This document shows positions 1-9,536 of a stretch of 64,000 nucleotides of DNA, piece after piece. Origin of the DNA: Eremothecium cymbalariae DBVPG#7215 (lineage: Eukaryota > Ascomycota > Saccharomycetes > Saccharomycetales > Saccharomycetaceae); the NCBI RefSeq assembly GCF_000235365.1, contig NC_016450.1, forward strand, positions 1,364,001 to 1,428,000, given 5' to 3'. How positions within the stretch are numbered: the stretch's first letter is position 1; the number at the start of each line of letters is the position of its first letter. The notes beneath the pieces are model-generated. The model was not told the origin of the DNA. It did no database searches and was given only the letters and a program-made list of their open reading frames with translations. The position numbers were made by a program, and so were the translations under genes.

Positions 1-248
1 ATTTGCCAATAAATCTCAACGTAAACTGAATTAAGTATAACTATCTCTTTATAGTGGCTTTGATTCCCAATAAACTTGCTTTTATGGCTTATTCCTAATA
101 TCCAGTTCTTTCAACTACTTTGAAGGGATGACTTTTGGTGAAGTTAAAAAATTTTGACTTTAGATTTGAAATAAGAAGCCAACAGGCTAATAAATGAAAC
201 TTCAGAACGGACTCCAAAAACCAAGACTTGAAATATAAAAGCCTAGTT

Positions 249-1040
249 ATGCCTAAATTAGAGGAGATTAATGATATAGATGATGTGGACAATTTTCATA
301 TGGATCTAGCAGAGTTGGATCCAAGCCTGAGAACACCAATTGCTCCAAAGATTACACCTACAGTTGTCAGATCACAAGATGTCGATGAACGACCACTATA
401 TCCAAATATGGCGCACAGTGAACAGCAAGGGCCTTCCTTTACCTTTATAAACCCAGATACGGGGAAGGTTGAGGATTCAGCGAGGATAACGAATGAAGAC
501 ATGGATGGGTTAAAGAAGTTTCAAATATTATACCCATGCTATTTTGATAAGAATAGGACTCACAAACAAGGCAGGAAGGTTCCAGTAGAACTTGCTGTTG
601 AAAATCCGCTTGCTAAGACCATTGCGGATGCCTGCCGTTATTTGGGTATGGTCTGTGTGTTTGAGGGAGAGAAAACACATCCTCAAGATTTCGGAAACCC
701 GGGAAGAGTACGTGTGCTATTAAAAGAGGATAAAAAACCAATATCCTTTAGTTATACTACTAAAAGGTTTTTGATGAGGAGAGTCTCTGAATATTTGCAG
801 GCACATCCTACAACTCTTGAATCATTAAAGGAGGTCCCATATGGACCAGAATTTGATGGTATTAAATTACGGCGGATTCCAATGGTTAAGGGATTCCAAA
901 TGAATGATATTGTTCCTTTACACAGTTCATTTACCATGGAGCATCCTATGACGAAAGGTATTTACGAAGTTCCAAAGCCTGCCCCTTCTGATAAACAGTA
1001 TAAGACACCTAAAAATAAATATAAGGTGGTTCGCCGTTAA
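249..1040 (+). CDS. SEC65: SRP19-family subunit of the signal recognition particle (Sec65)
   Basis: The protein binds SRP RNA and helps assemble the signal recognition particle, which targets secretory proteins to the ER. It has 263 aa (S. cerevisiae Sec65 about 273). After an acidic N-terminus, the SRP19 core lies at about residues 91-160, starting [10 protein letters not shown] and including the basic [12 protein letters not shown] stretch and the [10 protein letters not shown] strand. The C-terminal tail is Lys-rich ([12 protein letters not shown]), typical of the yeast proteins. The first in-frame ATG, at 249, gives MPKLEEI, which matches the yeast N-terminus; the frame stays open for seven codons upstream but without an ATG. 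It is convergent with URA5, its neighbour in S. cerevisiae (YML105C/YML106W). Assignment from recall of the family plus synteny. Confidence 0.95.
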   Translation: MPKLEEINDIDDVDNFHMDLAELDPSLRTPIAPKITPTVVRSQDVDERPLYPNMAHSEQQGPSFTFINPDTGKVEDSARITNEDMDGLKKFQILYPCYFDKNRTHKQGRKVPVELAVENPLAKTIADACRYLGMVCVFEGEKTHPQDFGNPGRVRVLLKEDKKPISFSYTTKRFLMRRVSEYLQAHPTTLESLKEVPYGPEFDGIKLRRIPMVKGFQMNDIVPLHSSFTMEHPMTKGIYEVPKPAPSDKQYKTPKNKYKVVRR

Positions 1041-1486
1041 CCCTTGCCTTATTTTTAACGGGAAGGGCTTTTGACATGTATGATGTTTATAGATATGTAC
1101 GTATAGTAGTGTAAACTAATCCTTAAGATTGCCCCTGCGTACATTTATGATAGAAATAAAAGCCAGTGGCACCTGGTTGATTGACCCGTTGGTGAAATGC
1201 AGTGAAGGAAATTTGCTGGCCAAAACTTTTCAATCACAGTTCAAAAAATGTGGTGAGCTTTGTTTAAAGTCTTAATTATCGTTGAAACGCAAAACAAAAA
1301 CGACAAATTAATATAGTTACGAGAATTAATGATGATAATTAAATACACTGACCAAATCAAAAGCGGAAAATAAAAGTGACATAAAATAATACACAAAAAG
1401 CATATCAAACCACGAATCAATCAATCAACCCATCAATAAATTAATTAATTGATGAAGCAGAAGAGTTAACTGCTATAGTTTTAGTT
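1041..1486. other. Intergenic region between convergent SEC65 and URA5
   Basis: AT-rich shared 3' region of two convergent genes. I see no reading frame, RNA gene or repeat in it beyond ordinary A/T tracts. Confidence 0.6.
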
Positions 1487-2837
<1,351 letters not shown>

Positions 2838-3791
2838 ATGGAAGAAGGTCTCCAACAAAGAATTACCAAGGTGAGAAGGCGTTTGTGGGAAGGAAGGGCA
2901 GAAAGGAAGAGCCTATGCATTAGTCCGGTGATGCATCGGGTGAGTAAGTTCAAATATAAGTCGAAAGAGTTTTGGAAAGAGAATTCATTCTTGCCGAAAA
3001 ATTTACAATTTGTGAAGTGTTTGTATCAGAGCAATGTGGATTTGGCTGTAGAGAAATTTCGGGGGTTTCAGATTCACAATCCGACGGTATTTTTGAAATG
3101 GGTGGAGGAGGTAGTAATCATATCTAGGCAGGGTATGTTTCAATGGGATGCAAAGTGGATAAATCCAGTGATTTTGCTGTCTCGAGGTTGGAAGGTGGTT
3201 GAGGTGCAAGAATGTGTGATCACGTTGAGGTGCGCTTGTTGCTGTAAAAGTTGGTTGATTGAGTTGTCAGATGCTGCACATGAAGGTGGTATTTTGGAGC
3301 TGTATAACAAGCGAATACAGAAGGAGCATGGTGCAAAATGCCCATGGTTGACATCTGCTGTTGATATTGAACAGTACTATAAGTTACATAAGAATAATGT
3401 GAGTGTGGACATTCAACGGATCGCAGATGCGTTGCGGTCGTCAAGTACGCTGCCTCTGCCCAATAATATTGTAATTACCGAAGACATAAAGGAAATTGCT
3501 AAACTATTCAACGCTGATTCCAGGCAGCTTGGTCTTTTGCACATCTTTGTGAAGGGTTATCAAATTATATCGGATCAAATTATAGAATGTACTAGATGTT
3601 TCCATCGATCCCCTCTTCAGTCTTTAGTTGATGATATCAATTACCACGGACATACTACATGGTGCAGGTATGCGGAGAAAAATCGACTCAAGACTCTGTT
3701 ATTGGAGCTGCCTAAGAGTGGAGAACTACTGCCAGTGGGGACACTTTCCGATAGACTGATGCGGTTGGAAAAACATCTGTCTATTTTTTAA
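2838..3791 (+). CDS. PML39: Nuclear pore basket mRNA-retention factor, C3HC zinc finger (Pml39)
   Basis: Pml39 sits at the nuclear basket with the Mlp proteins and helps retain unspliced pre-mRNA in the nucleus. The 317 aa protein carries two copies of the C3HC (NIPA/BIR-like) zinc finger. The first has a Cys cluster at about 132-136 followed by H164-x3-C168 in the hallmark HGAKCPW. The second has C251-x2-C254 followed by H272-x3-C276 in HTTWC. Length is close to S. cerevisiae YML107C (334 aa), and that gene is also next to URA5/SEC65. The start is the only ATG near the 5' end of the frame. Sequence divergence is high elsewhere, so the call rests on the zinc motifs and synteny. Confidence 0.85.
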   Translation: MEEGLQQRITKVRRRLWEGRAERKSLCISPVMHRVSKFKYKSKEFWKENSFLPKNLQFVKCLYQSNVDLAVEKFRGFQIHNPTVFLKWVEEVVIISRQGMFQWDAKWINPVILLSRGWKVVEVQECVITLRCACCCKSWLIELSDAAHEGGILELYNKRIQKEHGAKCPWLTSAVDIEQYYKLHKNNVSVDIQRIADALRSSSTLPLPNNIVITEDIKEIAKLFNADSRQLGLLHIFVKGYQIISDQIIECTRCFHRSPLQSLVDDINYHGHTTWCRYAEKNRLKTLLLELPKSGELLPVGTLSDRLMRLEKHLSIF

Positions 3792-4320
3792 AGGCGTTCC
3801 TAACTACTTGATGGTTCCTTTTTTTAGTTCCGAAGTTAGGAATCCATTTAAGTTGTAATATAATGAGAGGTTATCATATTTTTTATCCCATTTACAGATT
3901 GTAAATCTAGGCATTGCATCTTATTAGCCTTTTCCTCGGCTGGCGCATGGCTGTCGATAGTCCTATTATCTCTAGTTCATGATATACATCGAATTACACT
4001 ATCCAGACTAAATAAACCTTTCCTGGACAGGATGTAGTTTTTGTAAAAAGGGATATGGAACGAACAGCAAAAGCAGGCCCTGCATGAATATTAGTATACG
4101 CTAATATGACTATCGCAGCTGAAAGTTCATTTAGAACCATCGGCATATTCGGTAGCCTAAAATGTTCGAACTTAATCTCAAATATCAAATAAAGTTTATT
4201 TTATTGATTTATATAGTGCGTTTTATATTACAGATTGTTTTTTTTATTTTCTCAAAACTGTGTTTGAATTTTGTTTAATGGTTTGCCTGTAAAATAGCTC
4301 GATTCGCGGAATCACTACCA
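3792..4320. other. Intergenic region between convergent PML39 and the SUN-family gene
   Basis: AT-rich 3' flanks of two convergent genes. No convincing gene; the only frame of note (64 codons, minus strand near 4.1 kb) has no recognisable features. Confidence 0.5.
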
Positions 4321-5193
4321 TTAGACAGAGAACACTTCAATGTTTGCTTTAGAACCATTTGTAGCGGTAACGACACAGAAAGCAGCACCACCAGCACCAA
4401 TACTACCAGCACCTTCTACCTCGTTGATGTTTTGTTTTCTAGGGTCGATGGCACATGGCAAACCAACACAGTCGGCTTCATTTTCACAGGTAATTCTAAT
4501 ACCAAAAGTTGGCTTCTCATTTCTGAATGGAGTGGTACTCTCTAAGTAGATAGGATTCCAACCGATGGTGGTGTAAGTGTTTCCATTAGCGTCTTGGTTA
4601 GCACCAGTGACATAAGGTGACCAGTTACCCCATGGGTTTTCATTAGTACCCCAGGCACAGGCTTTCTCCGCGCTGACACCAGGAGGGTTGACGTAATAAT
4701 GAGCTGCAGTACCAGCCCAATAATCTGTACCAGGAACTGCTAGTGTTTGCTGAGAGCCGGAACCGACAACAGTAGGAATTAGCATTTCTTCGTTACCAGG
4801 CAGAACAGTCTGACAGAAAGCAACATCACTACCAGCACTGTTTTTGGCAATAAATGTGCCTTTACCTTCATAACAATAAGGCTTGTCTGCAAAAGGCTTT
4901 TGCAGATTACCAGATTCATCACAGTACAAGCCACCCTGCATTGAACCTGGATAACTGTAGGAAGTTGCAGCAGGGTTCCATTGTGCCATCAACTGACCTG
5001 GCGCACAGGCATAAGGACACCATGAACCGTATGTACATTTCTGGTCATAATGCATGGCCCAACCAGCATTTTCACCTTGGTTCTGAACAGATACCATACC
5101 TTCACCGTTTGGGAAGGCACATGTACCTTCTCTCTTGATGACCGCAGCTTGGGCAGCGGTGGCAGCGGCAGTTAACAAAAAGAATGACTTCAT
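4321..5193 (-). CDS. SUN-family secreted cell-wall protein
   Basis: A 290 aa secreted protein of the fungal SUN family (glycoside hydrolase 132 type), which acts in cell wall remodelling and septation. The N-terminus MKSFFLLTAAATAAQAA is a clear signal peptide and is followed by a Lys-Arg pair at 20-21, a likely Kex2 cleavage site. The rest is the cysteine-rich SUN domain, with the CTYGSWCPYACAPG segment, repeated Trp/Asn-Pro patches and ENPWGNWSPYV. It lacks the Ser/Thr-rich N-terminal region of SIM1, UTH1, NCA3 and SUN4, so it is closer to the short members such as S. cerevisiae YMR244W. I give no gene symbol because the exact paralogue cannot be fixed by eye. Confidence 0.85.
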   Translation of the reverse strand: MKSFFLLTAAATAAQAAVIKREGTCAFPNGEGMVSVQNQGENAGWAMHYDQKCTYGSWCPYACAPGQLMAQWNPAATSYSYPGSMQGGLYCDESGNLQKPFADKPYCYEGKGTFIAKNSAGSDVAFCQTVLPGNEEMLIPTVVGSGSQQTLAVPGTDYWAGTAAHYYVNPPGVSAEKACAWGTNENPWGNWSPYVTGANQDANGNTYTTIGWNPIYLESTTPFRNEKPTFGIRITCENEADCVGLPCAIDPRKQNINEVEGAGSIGAGGAAFCVVTATNGSKANIEVFSV

Positions 5194-6056
5194 AGTTGGA
5201 TATATTATGGTAATGAGTGACTGAGAGTATAGTAATGAATGACTGAGAGTATAGCTCTGATTTTCTTATTTCAACAAACACAAACAATCATCTTAACCGA
5301 AGAAAACTTAATCATTACATGGTGTTTTAAATACTATTCGGTTGCCAAACCAACATTGATTCAACGCTGTAACGTCGAACCGTTTCTTTTACACATACCA
5401 CACTGCAATATGATAATACCGTCGTTATGCGCCACCAATCCTATTGTCTTTTATATCATGGACCATCTTGTGATATTGTTTTCATTGTTTTTTAGACCTG
5501 GATCTTTTGATTCTGTATCTTGGCGGAAATTCAGCCAAGAAATGCAGGTACATGATGCACGTCGGAATTATCAAGCACATCGGAATTTTCATTACGCCGG
5601 AAATCGATAAAAAGGAGATCGTGCTCAATAACTACCCTATTTGGAATAGTAATTGATAAAGAAAAGAAAAGACACATAAGAAAAGAAAAAGAAAAAGAAA
5701 AGAAAGATGGGAAGGAATTATATCTGATTATGGTAATTGATAACTTAATCAAGCGTGGCTGATATGTAAATCTATGATTCAGCCTCAATGTCCTTACGTA
5801 TGATCTGAGATGACTGCAGCATTATGTATGTGTCGCCGAACTTCTATGCAACGGTATTAAATGGTTCAATTTCGACTCCGCATGCAAGTCTCAATCCTAG
5901 GTATTGAAGTAGTCCAAGCCTTGGTACCGTAGAAAACCATGTAATACAATGGTATGTCGCTTTTTAATTTTTAGTATGAAGGAAAAACACACTGCCTGTA
6001 CGTAGAAAAGAAAGCCCGTCAGTGCGAATGCACATTGTGCCCTGGATAATTAAAAA
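5194..6056. other. Long upstream region of the SUN-family gene
   Basis: Some 860 bp between the SUN-family gene and tRNA-Gln. It has scattered open frames without features and a purine-rich simple repeat (listed separately). The length is typical of regulated cell-wall genes, but I see no specific operator. Confidence 0.4.
5656..5706. repeat. Purine-rich (GAAAA)n-like simple repeat
   Basis: A degenerate run of GAAAA/GAAAAA units on the plus strand, directly readable. It lies about 460-510 bp upstream of the SUN-family start codon. Confidence 0.8.
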
Positions 6057-6128
6057 AGGTCCTACCCGGATTCGAACTGGGGTTGTTCGGATCAAAACCG
6101 AAAGTGATGACCACTACACTATAGAACC
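6057..6128 (-). tRNA. tRNA-Gln (anticodon UUG)
   Basis: A 72-nt tRNA gene without intron. The acceptor arms are GGTTCTA and TAGGACC with discriminator T. The anticodon stem TTCGG/CCGAA encloses loop TTTTGAT, anticodon TTG. The T arm contains GTTCGAATC. It is nearly identical to the S. cerevisiae tRNA-Gln. A run of six T on the minus strand follows as RNA polymerase III terminator. A solo LTR begins 59 bp upstream of its 5' end. Confidence 0.97.
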
Positions 6129-6187
6129 CTTATAACGTGCTAGCGGCATTTTGACTCCATAATATTGATATTTTATATTCACGTGAT

Positions 6188-6483
6188 TGTCGTAAAATCA
6201 AAAGAGCATCTCGGCAGTATGATGATCAGACTAAGAAGCATCTTGATAGTCACGATAACAAGACAAAGAAACAGCGAATCAGAGTTGTTAGGAGACTGTG
6301 AAGATGATAAGGAGACCCAGACTAGACAGATTAGATTAGATACTAGGTCCAGCTAGATCCCTAGAGGGTAGTTGAGCCAGATTAGAGACTATATAAACAG
6401 TAACTGATCATCAACCTAAGTATTAGCTGGCACGTGACGAGAAGTTCAAGCTAGCACGTGACCCCAACTAGTGGCCCTCGACA
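6188..6483 (-). mobile_element. Solo LTR, 296 bp, with 5-bp target duplication
   Basis: Read on the minus strand it runs from TGTCGAGGGCC to TTTTGATTTTACGACA (TG...CA ends) and carries a TATA-like TTTATATAG in its first third. It is flanked by a perfect 5-bp duplication GTGAT at 6183-6187 and 6484-6488, so it is a complete, fairly recent solo LTR. It holds two CACGTG boxes. Related copies lie upstream of tRNA-Gly, tRNA-Tyr and tRNA-Trp in this window. The gap to the 5' end of tRNA-Gln is 59 bp and the orientation is the same as the tRNA. Confidence 0.92.
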
Positions 6484-6488
6484 GTGAT

Positions 6489-6640
6489 TATCGTAAAATC
6501 AAAAGAGCGTTTAGAAAGTAATGATAATCAGGCCAAGAGACAAAAAAGTAGAGCAATCAGGCGAATATAAGAAAGCTGGATAGTATTGTGCTGTCAGCCA
6601 GGGCCAGAATGTGGTTATGTCTCACCAGCATCCTGTTTCG
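6489..6640 (-). mobile_element. Older, decayed LTR of the same family (3' part)
   Basis: Directly after the target duplication of the younger LTR, the plus strand restarts with TATCGTAAAATCAAAAGAGC, which is the LTR terminus with TG changed to TA. Similarity to the tRNA-Trp LTR continues, with gaps, through the CAGGCGAATATAAG region and then fades. The right boundary is approximate. It predates the younger LTR, which inserted exactly at its edge. Confidence 0.75.
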
Positions 6641-6829
6641 GACAGCACCCTACAGGTTGCTTGCTTGAGAGAAAAGTTTAGAGATTTCGGGATGGTAGCA
6701 GAAAACTAAGAAACCAAGCTACATTAGATAGTAGTTCCCTCTAGACCACTAGCCAAATGGATTGCAGTAATATACTACTTCCATTCTAAAAAAGAAAAAG
6801 GTTCACCGCAAACTAGACAATGACTGTAG

Positions 6830-7090
6830 GCGTGCATTAGCTACTGTGACTGGCGTTTACGGTATAAGTGTAATGACTACGTGTTCGATTGACAGGACAT
6901 TAATGGGTTAGTAATCAAACCAGCGGTTGACAGGTTCCTCTACTGGGATACTGACAGGGCGTTGGCGCTAGCTATCAAGAATGTAAGGCCCGGGGAGCAA
7001 CTCGCGATGTCTGACCCGTATTACGATGATGGAGGAGGTGAAGCAGACGTGCGTTACATCCTAAACAATGTCCCTCTGCAGGCTTGTTAG
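6830..7090 (+). pseudogene. Unrecognised gene relic, coding-like frame with one internal stop
   Basis: An open frame of 86 codons between stops at 6827 and 7088, interrupted only by TGA at 6890. It has no ATG near its start. The downstream part reads like real protein, including RALALAIKNVRPGEQ and a DPYYDDGGGEADVRY segment, and looks richer in G and C than the flanks. I do not recognise the family. It sits in LTR-rich DNA, so it may be a fragment of a lost gene or of an imported element. Confidence 0.4.
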
Positions 7091-7523
7091 AAGATCCGGT
7101 TAGAGACTAATAGCTCGATTTAATAATGGTTAACCTGTATGAGCAATAAATGCAAACTTACAATGGTAGTTACTGGTTATGTCACGTGATTACATACAAT
7201 GTAGATTTATTGACAATTTGCATCTAGGTTCTAAATTCCATTTTGCCAGGAACACAAAAATAGCAGATGACTAAACTATGTCTCTTGGTTTTTATGTCAT
7301 ATTTTGTGTCAATCGATTAATTTGTCGTTACTTCGTCATTACTTCGTCGTTGTAACTGTCAGCGCCAATATAGGCCTGACTGGACATAATAAATATTTAT
7401 AATTTTCCACATTTAAGTTTAAATAGTATTAGGTGTTCAATTAGAGCTGCGATATCGATATGAGAAAAGGCTTGTTTCCACTAGCAAAATACTACTGTCG
7501 TTCGATTTTTGTTCTGTCATATA
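7091..7523. other. AT-rich upstream region of the small secreted-protein gene
   Basis: No reading frame of note. It includes a short imperfect direct repeat (TCGTTACTTCGTCATTACTTCG) around 7323-7350. Confidence 0.4.
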
Positions 7524-7865
7524 ATGCTAAAAATCGATATATTACTGTTACTCGTTTTCAGCCTGATTCATAGCCAAGGTTCACCAGTTCCGAAAGACAT
7601 TTCCATTTCCATAACAAATACATCGATTCCAGCAACGGAAGACTATATAAAGCCCCTTATCATTTCCCCGGAGGTTGTTGAAGATTGGGAGACAATTGAA
7701 AACTTCAGACAGTCACTACGGCTGGCAGCAATGAAAAATAACCCTAAAGGAGCAGATGCATTGCGTAACTTTGTCTCTCAACAAAATTCCACTTGCGATG
7801 AAGTTAATTGGTATAATGTGATTCACCATAGTATATTTGGTAAAAAAAGATTCTGCGATGTATAG
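7524..7865 (+). CDS. Unknown small secreted protein
   Basis: A 113 aa protein starting at ATG 7524; five codons of open frame precede it without an ATG. The N-terminus MLKIDILLLLVFSLIHSQG is a textbook signal peptide with a likely cut after SQG or SPV. The mature part is about 90 aa with two N-glycosylation sequons (NTS near residue 33, NST near 88) and only two cysteines, in STCDEV and RFCDV, which could pair. There is no transmembrane segment or GPI signal. I do not recognise it. It lies between decayed LTR DNA and RCE1, where S. cerevisiae has no counterpart. It could be a lineage-specific secreted factor or a chance frame, though the codon pattern looks genuine. Confidence 0.6.
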   Translation: MLKIDILLLLVFSLIHSQGSPVPKDISISITNTSIPATEDYIKPLIISPEVVEDWETIENFRQSLRLAAMKNNPKGADALRNFVSQQNSTCDEVNWYNVIHHSIFGKKRFCDV

Positions 7866-8023
7866 ACTTGTGTTATTTACTTTGGGCATTAATTATTTGT
7901 TCTATCCTATTCCGTTGGATTTTGTACTGCAATTTTTTTTCTTGATGGTGACAAAAGACCTATCCAGTCATCCTTGTTGGTGTCATTTAACTGCTCCAAA
8001 AAGACTACTAAAGTAATTCCAAG

Positions 8024-8983
8024 ATGATAATCTCTCTAGCAGCTTTGCTTTCATTCTACATTTCTGCTTCCTATGTGGCAGTTTTGTATTTCTCGTCTAA
8101 GGATGCCAACAAGTACGAAACTAGAAGGAACGATCCCAGGATAATCAAAACGCGCATGAAAAGTGTGGCCAGAATAACACTACTTAATCTTGTTCTAGTC
8201 CCTTGGCTGCTTTCTATTCTATCAAAAAATGCAACAATTACCTTCAAAGAATGTTTTCTCAGAATTGGAATAGTTCCTGGAATGTACCACCGAAATGGTA
8301 GCCTAGAGCAGGACGTAATCTGCCATATAAAAGACACATCAAAAGCGCTCCTCCTGACTGCAATATTATATGGCCCAGAGTTGTTTGACAACATCCTCTA
8401 TTACCTCATACTTCCCAATTCGTCTCCAATCGCAGATCTTTCCGCACAGTTGGCCAATATATGGGGCGTTAGAAACTATATATTCGCGCCAATCACAGAG
8501 GAGCTTTTTTATACATCAATGATACTCCAGACCTACCTGACTCTAGGATCTACCATATCCACTCGAACCTTGTTCTTTGAAACTCCTCTTTTTTTTGGCC
8601 TTGCACATATCCATCACGGTATTGAGATGTATTCAGCCGGTATTCATCGCATATCCCAGATACTGTTTTCGTGCATCTGCCAAATGCTATACACATCCTT
8701 GTTTGGATGCTTTACAAACTTCATCTACTTAAAGCTAGGTGGAAATCTCTTCGCATGTATCTTGATTCATGCCTTCTGCAACTACATGTCCTTCCCGAGT
8801 CTTAAATCACGTGCTGCAATAGACTATACTTTCCTAGTGGATCCAAAACAGCAGAAACCTTTAACAAAGCTATTGCTCCAAATTTGGAAATACGCTTACT
8901 CGCCCTGTATAGTTCTAGCCATTTGGTGCTTCAACCATTACTTACAACCATTAACCGACTCATTGTATGTCATTCCTCTGTGA
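8024..8983 (+). CDS. RCE1: CAAX prenyl protease 2 (type II), Rce1
   Basis: An integral ER-membrane protease that removes the last three residues of prenylated CAAX proteins such as Ras and a-factor. The 319 aa length matches S. cerevisiae Rce1 (315). Multiple hydrophobic segments are present. The CPBP/ABI catalytic residues are all in place: E159-E160 in FAPITEELFY, H195 in FGLAHIHHG, and H249 in LIHAFCNYMS, spaced as in the yeast enzyme (E156, H194, H248). The start ATG gives a first hydrophobic segment immediately. In S. cerevisiae RCE1 (YMR274C) adjoins ZDS1 and SCS7, as here. Confidence 0.95.
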   Translation: MIISLAALLSFYISASYVAVLYFSSKDANKYETRRNDPRIIKTRMKSVARITLLNLVLVPWLLSILSKNATITFKECFLRIGIVPGMYHRNGSLEQDVICHIKDTSKALLLTAILYGPELFDNILYYLILPNSSPIADLSAQLANIWGVRNYIFAPITEELFYTSMILQTYLTLGSTISTRTLFFETPLFFGLAHIHHGIEMYSAGIHRISQILFSCICQMLYTSLFGCFTNFIYLKLGGNLFACILIHAFCNYMSFPSLKSRAAIDYTFLVDPKQQKPLTKLLLQIWKYAYSPCIVLAIWCFNHYLQPLTDSLYVIPL

Positions 8984-9536
8984 ACAATAGCATCGACTTT
9001 ATCTTATATTTCTATATTCTAATCTTTTGAATAAAAGAACACTATTAACATACTAATCCATTCCATAATCACTATAACCTTAACAGGCCTCCTGAAGCCT
9101 CTTTTATGACATATCATCACATATTATCGCATTCATTGAAGACTAGTAGTGTATATATATCACTTGCGACGTTTTACTGCAAAGGCCGAGAAGTCCTCGG
9201 TCCGCGTAGTTTGAAGAACAGTTGTCTATCTACGGACTATATGCATCCCAAACCATAGGGTTACGTTGCATATAGGACTCTACATAAGCTTTTCCAAGGA
9301 CAATCACAGTGTGTCTGTTTTTATATTGTTCCATCGGGGACTAAAAGGCCTTTCTTTTTCAGCGTTTAGTTCTTTATTACATCAGATTGGAGCCCGTCCC
9401 CTTTTAACTTTTCGTGCCTCCCTCCCTTCCCCCCTCCTCCTTCCTCCAAAGCATTACTACTGTGAGGGGTTTAACTCTAATTCTGAGTTAATTTAGATTT
9501 GGTAATTGAAATTCTGTTGGTAAGTATTTTGTATTA
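8984..9536. other. Intergenic region upstream of ZDS
   Basis: About 550 bp holding the RCE1 3' end and ZDS promoter. There is a pyrimidine-rich tract at about 9417-9446. A GTAAGT splice-donor-like hexamer lies at about 9521, upstream of the ZDS ATG, but without a matching TACTAAC branch site, so I do not call an intron. Confidence 0.4.

Noticed and set aside
9266..9496. 76-codon frame upstream of ZDS
   Set aside because: Low-complexity, pyrimidine-tract-driven composition (LPSPLLLPPK); no supporting feature.
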